DNA of 64,000 nucleotides from Thalassobacillus sp. CUG 92003 (GTDB lineage Bacteria; Bacillota; Bacilli; Bacillales; Halobacillaceae), in the NCBI RefSeq assembly GCF_013618635.1, contig NZ_JABLSJ010000016.1, forward strand, positions 17,741-81,740. The letters run 5' to 3'. The notes beneath the pieces are model-generated. The model ran no database searches. It was given only the letters and a program-made list of their open reading frames with translations, and was not told the DNA's origin. Both the position numbers and the translations under genes were made by a program. Shown one piece after another: positions 8,294 through 16,781 of the stretch. How positions within the stretch are numbered: position 1 is the first letter of the stretch; each line of letters opens with the position of its first letter.

Positions 8294-8776
8294 ATGAAAC
8301 CGTCGATTTTCACAGGGCGTTATACGTCATGTCAGGAAGACGATGTCGTTGTTTTTATCATTGGGATGCGGGTCAATAAGCGGTGGGCTGTCCATAAATG
8401 GCTCCCTGTGTTCGCAGCCATGCCAACGATGATTCGAGAGCTTTCTATTCAAAAGGAACATGGATGTTTATCGATGGAATCCTTCTTTGGCCTGCGTACC
8501 ACGTTAATGGTCCAGTATTGGCGATCCACAGAAGACTTAATGGCCTACGCACGAGGCCCAAAACATGCCTCTGCCTGGAAACGATTCAATCAAAAAGCGA
8601 GAAACAATGATGCGGTCGGCATCTACCATGAAACGTACAATGTACCAAAAGGATCGTATGAAAGTATCTACGCCAACATGCCGCAATACGGACTCGCCAA
8701 AGCTATCGGGCATCACCCCATTACCCCGTCCCTGCACACAGCCCGCCAAAACCTTGACACACATAAAACATACTAG
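8294..8776 (+). CDS. DUF4188 domain protein
   Basis: A 160-residue protein of the DUF4188 family, which is distantly related to ferredoxin-like monooxygenase folds. Recognisable parts are FTGRYTSCQEDDVVVFIIGM, GCLSMESFFGLRTTLMVQYW, and GIYHETYNVPKGSYESIYAN. No catalytic residues are established for this family. GGAGG at 8282-8286 gives a clear start. It is the second gene of the padR operon; a PadR/DUF4188 pair suggests a small detoxification unit, but that is inference. Confidence 0.75.
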   Translation: MKPSIFTGRYTSCQEDDVVVFIIGMRVNKRWAVHKWLPVFAAMPTMIRELSIQKEHGCLSMESFFGLRTTLMVQYWRSTEDLMAYARGPKHASAWKRFNQKARNNDAVGIYHETYNVPKGSYESIYANMPQYGLAKAIGHHPITPSLHTARQNLDTHKTY

Positions 8777-8812
8777 CCATTCTGATCACTGTTTTTACTA
8801 TCTCACTATAAT

Positions 8813-9286
8813 TTAATCCATTGATTCACTAAGCCGTTTCGCCATCATGTGATCCGTCATTTTATAGCCCATTTGTTCATAAAGAGAAATCGCATGCTGA
8901 TTGTGAGCGAAGACATGCAAACGGACTTGTTTGACGTTATTAGCACGACAAAAGGAGTCGACCGCTTGGATGGCCCCTTTGCCGAACCCCTTACCGCGAT
9001 GCACCTCTTCCACTTCTATATCATAAATGAAAGCATCCTGAAGCGTGATGTTGAGCCACAAAATGCCGACATCACCTTCTTTTTCATCGTGAAGCTTGAA
9101 TAGATGATGCTGCTTTGTATGTACTCCGTCAGGTAATAACGAATGAAACTGCTCATCGGCAAGGCGAGGAGCTTCATCGTCTTGCCAATTTCCCGCTTTT
9201 ACATGTTCATCGGCGTAATTTTTTACTGCGTATTCGCGGTATTGTTGGAAATCAGCGTCTGTCATCGGTTTTAACAATTTGGTCAT
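8813..9286 (-). CDS. GNAT-family N-acetyltransferase
   Basis: A 157-residue GNAT acyltransferase. The acetyl-CoA loop is VEEVHRGKGFGKGAIQAV (R/Q-x-x-G-x-G/A) and the C-terminal strand-helix is VRLHVFAHNQHAISLYEQMG. The N-terminal part DADFQQYREYAVKNYADEHV is shared with the protein at 19340-19798, so the two are paralogs within this window. The ATG at 9284-9286 is preceded by AAAGGTGGAAG; the longer ORF to 9361 lacks a ribosome site. The substrate is unknown. Confidence 0.85.
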   Translation of the reverse strand: MTKLLKPMTDADFQQYREYAVKNYADEHVKAGNWQDDEAPRLADEQFHSLLPDGVHTKQHHLFKLHDEKEGDVGILWLNITLQDAFIYDIEVEEVHRGKGFGKGAIQAVDSFCRANNVKQVRLHVFAHNQHAISLYEQMGYKMTDHMMAKRLSESMD

Positions 9287-9430
9287 ATCTATCTTCCACC
9301 TTTCCTTTTCATATGTAAAATTCGACGGGAACTGTCTATTTTCCTTCACTGAACGTTTCATCTAACACGGGGTTATTTTATTGGGAAAGTTTTTTGGCAT
9401 GGGATATAGAACTCACAAAATAACAAAAAA

Positions 9431-9471
9431 CAGGCCGCCTCAAACATTCTGAGACGGCCTGCTTTTTGTTT
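9431..9471 (-). terminator. Terminator after the BCCT transporter gene
   Basis: CAGGCCGCCTC and GAGACGGCCTG form a stem with one mismatch, flanked by A6 on the left and T5 on the right, so it may act in both directions. Confidence 0.75.
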
Positions 9472-9475
9472 TATG

Positions 9476-11008
9476 TTACTGTGCTTGCGCTTCATTTGCT
9501 TTCTTTCGTTTCCTTAACTTTCTCTTCTCCACTTTCACTTCCTGGTTCGCTGCTCGATAGAACGAGTAGCCCATCAGAAGGACTATCACGGAGAACGGAA
9601 AGGCGGCAATAATGAGCACATTTTGTAAGCCCTGTGTCCCGCCAAAGTACATAATGACCGCAGCCATTGCTGACAGGCACAATCCCCACAAAATTTTCAC
9701 CATGCCTGAAGGGTTGATTGACCCATCCGTCGACAACATACCTAAGACAAACGTAGCCGAGTCGGCAGACGTTATGAAAAAGATGGCGATGACGAATATG
9801 GTGATAAACGACATGAGCGCTCCAAGCGGATAATGCTGTAGAACGGCGAACGTAGCGGTTTCTTTCGGATAATCCGAGATGGCTTCAAGGCCTTGCTGCT
9901 GGATGTCCAATGCTGATACACCGAACACCGTAAAGAAGATGAAGCAGACGATCGCGGGTACGAATAAAACCCCGAGCATAAACTCTTTGATCGTACGACC
10001 TTTTGAAATCCTGGCGATGAAGATACCGACGAATGGTGACCAGGAAATCCACCAGGCCCAGTAAAAGATTGTCCAGCTGTTAATCCAGGAGCGATTTTCA
10101 TCGTTTAATGGGGCGATCCGAAAGCTCATATCAAAAAAGTTCGTAATATAACCCCCGACAGAGTGGGTGAACATGTTCAATATATACAATGTCGGACCGA
10201 CGATAAGAAGCATGAACATCAGCACAAATCCAAGGATCATGTTGACGTTACTCAAGTGTTTGATCCCTTTGCTTACACCGGACCATGCCGAGAAAATGAA
10301 TAACACGGTCGATATAACTAAAATCGTCAGTTGGACGCCGTAATTACTTGGAACATTAAACAGATAGTTAAGTCCTTCGTTTATTTGAGCCGAACCAAAT
10401 CCTAGCGTGGCGGCCACACCCACGACTGTGGCAACGACTGCCAGGATATCAATGATTTGACCGAGGGGACCTGCCATCCGTTTTTCCCCGAGTACAGGTC
10501 TCAGTGTGGCACTGATCAAACCCGGATACCCTTTATGAAACTTGAAGTAGGCAAGCGCCAATGCGACGAGCGCGTAAACCGCCCACGCGTGAATGCCCCA
10601 GTGGAAAAAGGCGAATTGCAGTGATTCTTTGATGGCTTGAGCGGAGCCCTCTTCGGCGTTCGGGCTGCTTTTGAAGGCGTGGGAAATCGGCTCAGCTGTC
10701 GTCCAGAATACCAGCCCCATGCCCATACCTGCACTGAATAACATTGCAAACCAGGTGGGAAGCTTGAATTCGGGCTTGTCGTTTTCCTTTCCGAGCTTTA
10801 TTTTATTGAATCGTGAAAAGATCAAATAAACACAGAACGCAAGCATCACCATAATAATTAATAAGTAATACCAGCCAAATCGATTAGATATAAACGCGGT
10901 GGCACTAGACGTCACGCTTTGCAAATTCTCCGGAGCCACTGACCCCCATAGTACCACGAGGCCGCACACAGCTAGCCCGTACCAAAAAACGAGTGTTGCA
11001 TTTTTCAT
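9476..11008 (-). CDS. BCCT-family glycine betaine/carnitine/choline transporter
   Basis: A 510-residue membrane protein with about twelve helices of the betaine-choline-carnitine transporter family, which imports quaternary amines with Na+. Family motifs are GMGMGLVFWTTAEPISHAF (helix with the Gly-rich cation site), FFHWGIHAWAVYALVAL and the Trp-rich signature WTIFYWAWWISWSPFVGIF. The C-terminal tail is short and basic (RKLRKRKKANEAQAQ), unlike the long osmosensing tail of BetP; it resembles OpuD/BetL. The ATG at 11006-11008 follows GAGGTGAG. It is divergent from the amidohydrolase/Rieske operon, from which it is separated by about 550 bases. It may feed that operon or serve osmoprotection; the sequence does not decide. 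Confidence 0.92.
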   Translation of the reverse strand: MKNATLVFWYGLAVCGLVVLWGSVAPENLQSVTSSATAFISNRFGWYYLLIIMVMLAFCVYLIFSRFNKIKLGKENDKPEFKLPTWFAMLFSAGMGMGLVFWTTAEPISHAFKSSPNAEEGSAQAIKESLQFAFFHWGIHAWAVYALVALALAYFKFHKGYPGLISATLRPVLGEKRMAGPLGQIIDILAVVATVVGVAATLGFGSAQINEGLNYLFNVPSNYGVQLTILVISTVLFIFSAWSGVSKGIKHLSNVNMILGFVLMFMLLIVGPTLYILNMFTHSVGGYITNFFDMSFRIAPLNDENRSWINSWTIFYWAWWISWSPFVGIFIARISKGRTIKEFMLGVLFVPAIVCFIFFTVFGVSALDIQQQGLEAISDYPKETATFAVLQHYPLGALMSFITIFVIAIFFITSADSATFVLGMLSTDGSINPSGMVKILWGLCLSAMAAVIMYFGGTQGLQNVLIIAAFPFSVIVLLMGYSFYRAANQEVKVEKRKLRKRKKANEAQAQ

Positions 11009-11420
11009 ATACTCACCTCTCATATAGATTTTTTTAATGAAAAAAATGCTTGTACTTCAGCCGGAATTCTTCAACATTTTCACATGTTACATACGTCAAC
11101 TAGGAATTGCAAATCCACTTCCCCATTTTTTGTAAAGGAAATTGGCTGATTGACCCCCACTTTTCTATTCATCTGCTGAGCACTTTAAACCCCGCCATGA
11201 CGCATTTCTATCTCACTTACTCTGTTAATCTGACAAAAAACCAGAAATTACAATAAATTTTTTATCACGCACGGATAAAATTCGGTTTATTCATAAAGTA
11301 GATTTCGAGAGTACGACAACGTTTCGCCTTTCTTACGAGGGTGAACGAGGCCCGGCAATGAGAAGGCGTCGGCATAGGGAAAGGTTGTTCAGTGCCAACT
11401 TTATAAAAAAAACAAATAGT
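11009..11420. other. Intergenic region between divergent BCCT gene and catabolic operon
   Basis: No convincing gene is visible. It must hold the promoters of both flanking transcripts, but I could not settle on a clear -35/-10 pair. A GTTCAGTG at 11387-11394 is the reverse complement of the core of the tandem repeat that follows. Confidence 0.5.
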
Positions 11421-11490
11421 TGTCACTGAACGTTACTGAGCTTCACTGAACGTCACTGAGCTATCTCAATGCCACTGAATGCCACTCAGC
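11421..11490. repeat. Tandem 10-bp repeat with CACTGA core
   Basis: Seven phased 10-base units run from 11421 to 11490: TGTCACTGAA, CGTTACTGAG, CTTCACTGAA, CGTCACTGAG, CTATCTCAAT, GCCACTGAAT, GCCACTCAGC. Alternate units are most alike, so a 20-bp period is also visible. It ends 70 bases before the start of the amidohydrolase gene. Confidence 0.8.
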
Positions 11491-11560
11491 GAGTTTGGTG
11501 ATCTTCACACGGCATTGTTACGATTTAAAGTATCGTCAACAAAACAAGGAGGAATTGACA

Positions 11561-12631
11561 TTGCCAAAACACCAGATTCCCATTATCGATACTGACATTC
11601 ATGAACGTGTCCAATACGAGGATATTCTAGATCGGTTGGAGGAACCGTTCAGACACTATATTGCTAATTGCCATTGGATTCAGGAAAAACATATGCCTTA
11701 TACTCAGCCATCCGTGGCCGGAGTTGACCGGGCTGACGCTAAACTGCCTGATGGACGGCCTGCCGGTTCAGACCTTCCTTTCATGCAGGAGCAGCTGTTA
11801 GACGACATCGGGCATGAAGCTGGCATCCTAACGAGCGCCCTTGACCCATCCCCGTCATCGATGCACGGGTGGCATGAAATGGCCGCTGCGTTAGCAACGG
11901 CTTATAATGACTGGCAAATTGAAACGTGGCTCGATAAAGATGAACGCATTTACGGGTCTGTTCACATTGCAGCTCAAGAACGAGACGCAGCGGTGAAAGA
12001 AATTGAACGCGTAGGTCCGCATCCTAAAATGGTCCAGGTCCTGCTTCCGATCGACGACATTATGTGGGGCGACCCCTACTATCATCCGATCTTCGAAGCG
12101 GCGGAAAAGCACAACTTGATGATCGGCATGCACCATAATGAGCCGCCTGTTTATTACGGGAAATGGCCGCGCTATTTCATCGAGTGGCATACCTTGATCC
12201 CGACGGCTCACATGAAGCAGATTACCAATCTCATGTTCAACGGAGTGTTCGAAAAGTTTCCAAACCTCGGGTTGATCATGATCGAAGCCGGTTTCACTTT
12301 CATTCCGCACTTGATGTGGAAAATGGACCAACAGTATCGCGATTTACGCCATGAGGTCCCATGGTTGAAGCGGAAGCCGAGTGACATTATGAGAGAACAG
12401 GTTCGCTTTACAACACAGCCTGCCGAGGAGCTGACGAAAAAAGAATTCATGTCCTTGATTGAGCAAATGGGGTCAGATGAGATGCTCTGTTTCTCAACAG
12501 ACTACCCGCACTGGGACTTCGATGCTCCCGATCGCGCTTTGCCGAACATGGACCCAGAACTGAAGCAAAAAATATTTGCTGATAACGCCAAGAACTTTTA
12601 TCCGAAATTGCCGAACCCGAAGGAGGGATAA
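11561..12631 (+). CDS. Amidohydrolase-2 family metal-dependent hydrolase/decarboxylase
   Basis: A 356-residue TIM-barrel protein of the amidohydrolase-2 (ACMSD-like) family. Likely metal ligands are in IIDTDIHERV near the N-terminus, MIGMHHNEPP in the middle and CFSTDYPHWDFDAP towards the end; the last matches the SDYPHxD motif of nonhydrolytic decarboxylases and hydrolases. The start is a TTG at 11561 with AAGGAGG at 11546-11552; the ORF to 11495 has no ribosome site and runs into the repeat end. The Rieske ferredoxin gene starts 3 bases after its stop, so they are translationally linked. No substrate can be assigned. Family members act on aromatic-ring breakdown products or cleave C-C/C-N bonds. 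Confidence 0.82.
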   Translation: MPKHQIPIIDTDIHERVQYEDILDRLEEPFRHYIANCHWIQEKHMPYTQPSVAGVDRADAKLPDGRPAGSDLPFMQEQLLDDIGHEAGILTSALDPSPSSMHGWHEMAAALATAYNDWQIETWLDKDERIYGSVHIAAQERDAAVKEIERVGPHPKMVQVLLPIDDIMWGDPYYHPIFEAAEKHNLMIGMHHNEPPVYYGKWPRYFIEWHTLIPTAHMKQITNLMFNGVFEKFPNLGLIMIEAGFTFIPHLMWKMDQQYRDLRHEVPWLKRKPSDIMREQVRFTTQPAEELTKKEFMSLIEQMGSDEMLCFSTDYPHWDFDAPDRALPNMDPELKQKIFADNAKNFYPKLPNPKEG

Positions 12632-12634
12632 TCG

Positions 12635-12994
12635 ATGAAAGAACAAGTTGTATGTAAAACGTCGGAAATTCAACCGGGTGAAATGATGAAGTCGACGTTC
12701 GGCAAACAAAATGTTTTAATTTGCCGAACGCCTGATGGCGATTTTCACGCCTTTATGAACCAATGTATTCACCAGGGCGCGCCGCTCGATAAAGGCATGA
12801 TGTGCGGTGCCACCACTGAATCTAGTGAACCCGGCGATTATCAATACTGTCATCAGGGTGAAATTTTGCGCTGCCCCTGGCATGGAAGAGAATTTGATAT
12901 AAAAAACGAAGGCAGAATGCTCGCGAACCCGGACAAAAAGATTCCAAGTTTCAAAGTGCGCGTTGAAGATGAAGACGTGATCGTATATAAATAA
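12635..12994 (+). CDS. Rieske [2Fe-2S] ferredoxin-like protein with an enlarged cluster loop
   Basis: A 119-residue soluble Rieske protein. The cluster ligands are CIHQGAPL and CPWHGREFD (C-x-H and C-x2-H). The segment between the two motifs is 33 residues instead of the 15-17 usual in Rieske ferredoxins, and it contains two further Cys and one His (MMCGATTES...YQYCHQG). I recall related proteins with such an insert (GEYxW...EILRCPWHGWEF) of unassigned role. It should carry single electrons between the reductase encoded next and an acceptor. No large Rieske oxygenase subunit is encoded nearby. Start ATG follows GGAGGGATAATCG. Confidence 0.88.
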   Translation: MKEQVVCKTSEIQPGEMMKSTFGKQNVLICRTPDGDFHAFMNQCIHQGAPLDKGMMCGATTESSEPGDYQYCHQGEILRCPWHGREFDIKNEGRMLANPDKKIPSFKVRVEDEDVIVYK

Positions 12995-13015
12995 CCACGC
13001 AAGAAGGTGATACCC

Positions 13016-14017
13016 ATGCATAATACAGAAAATATAGACGATACCATTATCATTGGCGGAGGTCCCGCTGGATTGTTTGCTGCCTTCTACGGCGGCATGC
13101 GGGAAATGTCCGTCAAAGTCATCGACAGTCTGCCACAGCTGGGAGGCCAGCTGATGGCGCTGTACCCGGAAAAATATATATACGATGTGGCCGGATTTCC
13201 TAACGTCTTAGCTAAAGATCTGGTCCATCAGCTTGAAGAACAAGCGAATCAATTCGACCCAGCGTATTGCCTGGAAGAAAACGTACAAAACGTCGAAAAA
13301 CTAGAAGAGCAGCTCTTCAAAGTCACCACCACTAAAGACGTTCACTACGCCAAAACTGTGTTGATCACCAGCGGCGCAGGGGCGTTCCAGCCGCGTCGTC
13401 TCAAGCACGAAAGAGCAGCCCAGTATGAAGGGAAAAACCTGTTCTATTCCATTACGGATTTAGAAGCGCACAAGGGCCAACGCGTCTGCATTTCAGGAGG
13501 CGGTGACTCCGCAGTCGACTGGGCACTTATGCTCGAAGGAGTAGCGGATGAAATCACGCTCGTTCACCGCCGTAACCAATTCCGAGCCCATGAACACAGT
13601 GTCAATCAATTGAACAATTCCAGCGTGCAAGTCAAAACACCTATGATGATCGAGGAACTAGTCGGCACCGAAGAGTTTATCAACTCCATCGTGCTTAAAG
13701 AAAATAAAGGCGAGTCTTCCGAGAACCTTGATGTTGACTCATTGATTGTCAACCATGGCTTTTTATCGAGTCTAGGAGCCATTAAAGAATGGGGCCTTGA
13801 GCTTGATAAAAACTCCATTGTCGTCAATCAGAAGATGGAAACCAACATCCCCGGTATTTACGCAGCCGGAGATATCACCACCTATGACGGTAAAGTGAAA
13901 TTAATCGCAACTGGATTCGGCGAAGCTCCCACGGCCATCAGTCAGGCAAAACATTACATTGACCCGGATACGAAAGTCCAGCCGCCTCATAGCACTCGCG
14001 TGTTAGGCGGAGCATAA
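13016..14017 (+). CDS. Ferredoxin-NADP reductase, thioredoxin-reductase type (YumC-like)
   Basis: A 333-residue FAD/NAD(P)-binding protein of the type-2 ferredoxin-NADP reductase family (YumC of Bacillus). FAD motif: [40 protein letters not shown] is typical of the YumC group, which lacks the CxxC of thioredoxin reductase, also absent here. NADPH-binding: [15 protein letters not shown] and [13 protein letters not shown]-terminal FAD contact: [11 protein letters not shown]. The ATG at 13016 has AAGGTG upstream; a GTG at 13007 overlaps that site. It follows the Rieske gene by 21 bases and would reduce that ferredoxin with NAD(P)H. Confidence 0.9.
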   Translation: MHNTENIDDTIIIGGGPAGLFAAFYGGMREMSVKVIDSLPQLGGQLMALYPEKYIYDVAGFPNVLAKDLVHQLEEQANQFDPAYCLEENVQNVEKLEEQLFKVTTTKDVHYAKTVLITSGAGAFQPRRLKHERAAQYEGKNLFYSITDLEAHKGQRVCISGGGDSAVDWALMLEGVADEITLVHRRNQFRAHEHSVNQLNNSSVQVKTPMMIEELVGTEEFINSIVLKENKGESSENLDVDSLIVNHGFLSSLGAIKEWGLELDKNSIVVNQKMETNIPGIYAAGDITTYDGKVKLIATGFGEAPTAISQAKHYIDPDTKVQPPHSTRVLGGA

Positions 14018-14021
14018 ACGC

Positions 14022-14606
14022 GTGCATCTCCAAGGGGATAAAAGCAGCGCATCCGGAACATGGGCGCACGATTTGCTTCACATTTTCATTAGCTTTTTGA
14101 AAATCAGTCCCCTCACCTTTGGGGGCGGGATTGCCATGATTCCTCAAATAGAAAGTGAAATAGTGAACAAAAGAAACTGGCTGAGCAGCGCCGAATTACC
14201 CAATATCCTAGCGGTGGCGCAATCCGCACCAGGCTCCATCGCCATCAATGCCGCTATTTATATTGGTTATACTGTAAGAGGCGTATGGGGATCACTTGCC
14301 GCGATGTTCGGCATGTTGTTACCGGCGAATCTGATTATTATCCTATTAACCTACTTGTTTCTTACCTATCACAACCTGCCCATGGTACAGGATGCGTTCC
14401 AAGGTATTCGCCCTGCCATTATTGCGCTCATTTTATTTGCTGCCTTTAAAATTGGCCGTCATGCGATTCAAGATCGGTTAACTGCCGTTTTGTTTATCTT
14501 GGCGGTCAGTCTGCTGGTAGGGCTTGCCATATCTCCTGTTTTTATGATTATCGGAGGCGGTTTAATCGGGTGGATGCATCATTTATGGAGCCGTAAAAGG
14601 GGTTAA
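14022..14606 (+). CDS. CHR (ChrA)-family transporter, N-terminal-type half protein
   Basis: A 194-residue membrane protein with about five or six helices, one half of a short-chain CHR transporter pair. The family motif FGGGIAMIPQIESEIV and ANILAVAQSAPGSIAINAA-type sequence (PNILAVAQSAPGSIAINAAI) are present. ChrA exports chromate; short pairs are also seen without chromate resistance. It starts at a GTG 5 bases after the reductase stop and is followed after 5 bases by the second half. In this operon it may move an organic anion rather than chromate, which is inference. Confidence 0.85.
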   Translation: MHLQGDKSSASGTWAHDLLHIFISFLKISPLTFGGGIAMIPQIESEIVNKRNWLSSAELPNILAVAQSAPGSIAINAAIYIGYTVRGVWGSLAAMFGMLLPANLIIILLTYLFLTYHNLPMVQDAFQGIRPAIIALILFAAFKIGRHAIQDRLTAVLFILAVSLLVGLAISPVFMIIGGGLIGWMHHLWSRKRG

Positions 14607-14611
14607 CGTTT

Positions 14612-15145
14612 ATGACGATGCTCTATCTGTTTCTCGAGTTTTTTAAAATAGGCTTATTTGGCTTCGGCGGCGGTTATGCCATGATCCCTCTGATGGAACA
14701 AGCCGTCAGAGACCACGAATGGCTATCCCAACAGCAATTCACCGATATTATCGCAATCGCCGGATCATCTCCCGGGCCGATTGCTGCGAATTCTGCTTTA
14801 TTTATTGGCTATCAAACTGCTGGTGTGTGGGGAGCCATCATCGCAGCGGGAAGCAACGTGCTTCCCTCTTTAATTATTGTGCTCGTGCTGATCAAATTGA
14901 TCGCCCGCCACGCTGACACCCACATTCTAACGTCCAGCTTATATGGGATACATCCCGTGATTACAGCACTTATTCTCTATGCCGGCATTCGGATGGGTAT
15001 TCAAATCGACTTGTTTTCCTTATCAGCTGACTACTCCCAGTATGTCATCATGCTTGGAGCACTAGGGTTGTTGTTTAAAAAGGTCTCCCCTGTTTGGGTC
15101 ATTAGTCTGGCGGGAATTATAGGAATGGTCATTTACGGAATATAA
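14612..15145 (+). CDS. CHR (ChrA)-family transporter, second half protein
   Basis: A 177-residue partner of the preceding half transporter. The same motif occurs in FGFGGGYAMIPLMEQAV and IIAIAGSSPGPIAANSALFI. The two halves are homologous, which is the rule for short-chain CHR pairs that assemble into one transporter with inverted topology. GGGGTTAACGTTT precedes its ATG. It is followed after 16 bases by the aldehyde dehydrogenase. Confidence 0.85.
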   Translation: MTMLYLFLEFFKIGLFGFGGGYAMIPLMEQAVRDHEWLSQQQFTDIIAIAGSSPGPIAANSALFIGYQTAGVWGAIIAAGSNVLPSLIIVLVLIKLIARHADTHILTSSLYGIHPVITALILYAGIRMGIQIDLFSLSADYSQYVIMLGALGLLFKKVSPVWVISLAGIIGMVIYGI

Positions 15146-15161
15146 CGAAGGAGGTCATGAC

Positions 15162-16631
15162 ATGAAAGTAAAACAGATGTACATCAATGGTACCTGGCTA
15201 GATGCACAGAACGGGGAACGACGTACCATCATCAACCCTTACAATCAAGAAGCCATTGCAGACGTACCTGAAGGGGATGAAACAGACACCCAGGCAGCCA
15301 TTGACGCTGCCCGAACGGCTTTTGATCAGGGCGAATGGCGCCAAACCCCTGCATCTGACCGCGGACGCATTGTTTTAAAAATAGCCGAATTGATTGAACG
15401 CGATAAACAAGAATTGGCTGAACTTGAAACATTAGATTCAGGTAAAACCGTCAGTGAAAGTTTGGATGATATGAGCGATATCGCTGAAGTGTTTCGTTAC
15501 TATGGCGGTCTTGCCGACAAAGACGGTGGTGAGGTCATCGAATCTCCTATTCCTGATTCGAGAAGTAAAGTCGTGCGGGAGCCAGTCGGCGTTTGCGGCC
15601 AAATTACACCGTGGAACTACCCGTTACTCCAGGCTTCATGGAAACTGGCCCCAGCTTTGGCAGCAGGCAATACCATCGTTATTAAACCAAGTGAAATCAC
15701 ACCGCTTACGACCATTAAAGTAACGGAATTGATTGAAGAAGCTGGCGTTCCTCAAGGCGTCGTCAATCTCGTCTTAGGTGCCGGAGCGAAAACCGGTCAA
15801 TTGTTGGCTGAAAGTCATGCCGTTGATCTCATATCGTTTACCGGGGGCATCGAAACGGGGCGCAAAATCATGACCGCCGCTACGGGGAACTTCAAAAAGA
15901 TTGCGCTGGAACTAGGCGGTAAAAACCCTAACGTTGTCTTTGCAGATTCCGACTTCGAAACCGCGCTCGACCAAGCTTTGAACGCCGTCTTCTTTCACGC
16001 TGGCCAAGTCTGCTCTGCAGGGGCACGCTTGATTATCCAAGACGACTTGCACGATCAATTTGTTGAAGCGTTAGTGGAACGCACCAAACGAATCAAGCTT
16101 GGCAGCGGCTTTGAGGAATCAACCCAATCAGGTCCGTTGATATCCCGAGAGCACCTCGAAAAAGTTGAGAATTACGTTAAATCTGGAATAGAGGAAGGCG
16201 CCAACCTGTTAATCGGAGGGAAACGACCTGAAGACCCAGAGCTGCAGAACGGTTTCTTTTTCGAACCGACAATTTTCACTGATTGCGATGCTTCCATGCA
16301 AATTGTACAAGAAGAAACCTTTGGCCCGATTTTAACCATTGAACGCTTCCATTCCGAAGAAGAGGCTGTCCAACTCGCGAATGACTCCATTTACGGTTTG
16401 GCCGGAGCTGTCTGGACCACAGATATTCGCAAAGCCGAAAGGGTCTCCCATCAATTAAGAATGGGCACCGTATGGATTAACGACTTCCACCCTTACTTCG
16501 CCCAAGCGCCATGGGGAGGCTATAAATCCTCCGGCATCGGCCGTGAACTCGGCAAACAAGGGCTTGAAGAATATACTGAAGTCAAGCACATCTTTGAAAA
16601 TACCCATCCGCAACCGCTTCATTGGTTTTAA
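15162..16631 (+). CDS. NAD(P)-dependent aldehyde dehydrogenase (betaine-aldehyde dehydrogenase-like)
   Basis: A 489-residue aldehyde dehydrogenase, normal length for the family. Landmarks: GQITPWNYPLLQASWKLAPA (cofactor site), NTIVIKPSEITPL, ISFTGGIETGRKI, LELGGKNPNVVF with catalytic Glu, and AGQVCSAGARLI with the catalytic Cys. The closest family by eye is betaine-aldehyde dehydrogenase, but hydroxymuconic semialdehyde dehydrogenases share these motifs. AAGGAGG sits 8 bases before the ATG. It is the last gene of the operon, ahead of a terminator at 16636-16686. With the amidohydrolase and the electron-transfer pair it suggests oxidation of an aldehyde intermediate to an acid. Confidence 0.9.
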   Translation: MKVKQMYINGTWLDAQNGERRTIINPYNQEAIADVPEGDETDTQAAIDAARTAFDQGEWRQTPASDRGRIVLKIAELIERDKQELAELETLDSGKTVSESLDDMSDIAEVFRYYGGLADKDGGEVIESPIPDSRSKVVREPVGVCGQITPWNYPLLQASWKLAPALAAGNTIVIKPSEITPLTTIKVTELIEEAGVPQGVVNLVLGAGAKTGQLLAESHAVDLISFTGGIETGRKIMTAATGNFKKIALELGGKNPNVVFADSDFETALDQALNAVFFHAGQVCSAGARLIIQDDLHDQFVEALVERTKRIKLGSGFEESTQSGPLISREHLEKVENYVKSGIEEGANLLIGGKRPEDPELQNGFFFEPTIFTDCDASMQIVQEETFGPILTIERFHSEEEAVQLANDSIYGLAGAVWTTDIRKAERVSHQLRMGTVWINDFHPYFAQAPWGGYKSSGIGRELGKQGLEEYTEVKHIFENTHPQPLHWF

Positions 16632-16635
16632 TAAC

Positions 16636-16690
16636 AGACAGGCTGCCTGGCATGATTTCACCCCTCATGCCGGGCAGTCTATTTTTGTAA
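16636..16690 (+). terminator. Intrinsic terminator after the aldehyde dehydrogenase
   Basis: CTGCCTGGCATGA (16643-16655) pairs with TCATGCCGGGCAG (16665-16677) with one G-U pair, followed by TCTATTTTTG. Confidence 0.8.
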
Positions 16691-16781
16691 TAACTTCCTC
16701 TATAGGCCATTATCCCTTACAAATCGTATGGCGTCCGCATTTACTAATAGATGACAGTAAATTGAAAATAGGTGATAACGT

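Noticed and set aside
14022..15145. Single ChrA broken by a frameshift
   Set aside because: Both halves have their own start and conserved FGGG-xAMIP motif; this is the normal short-chain CHR pair.
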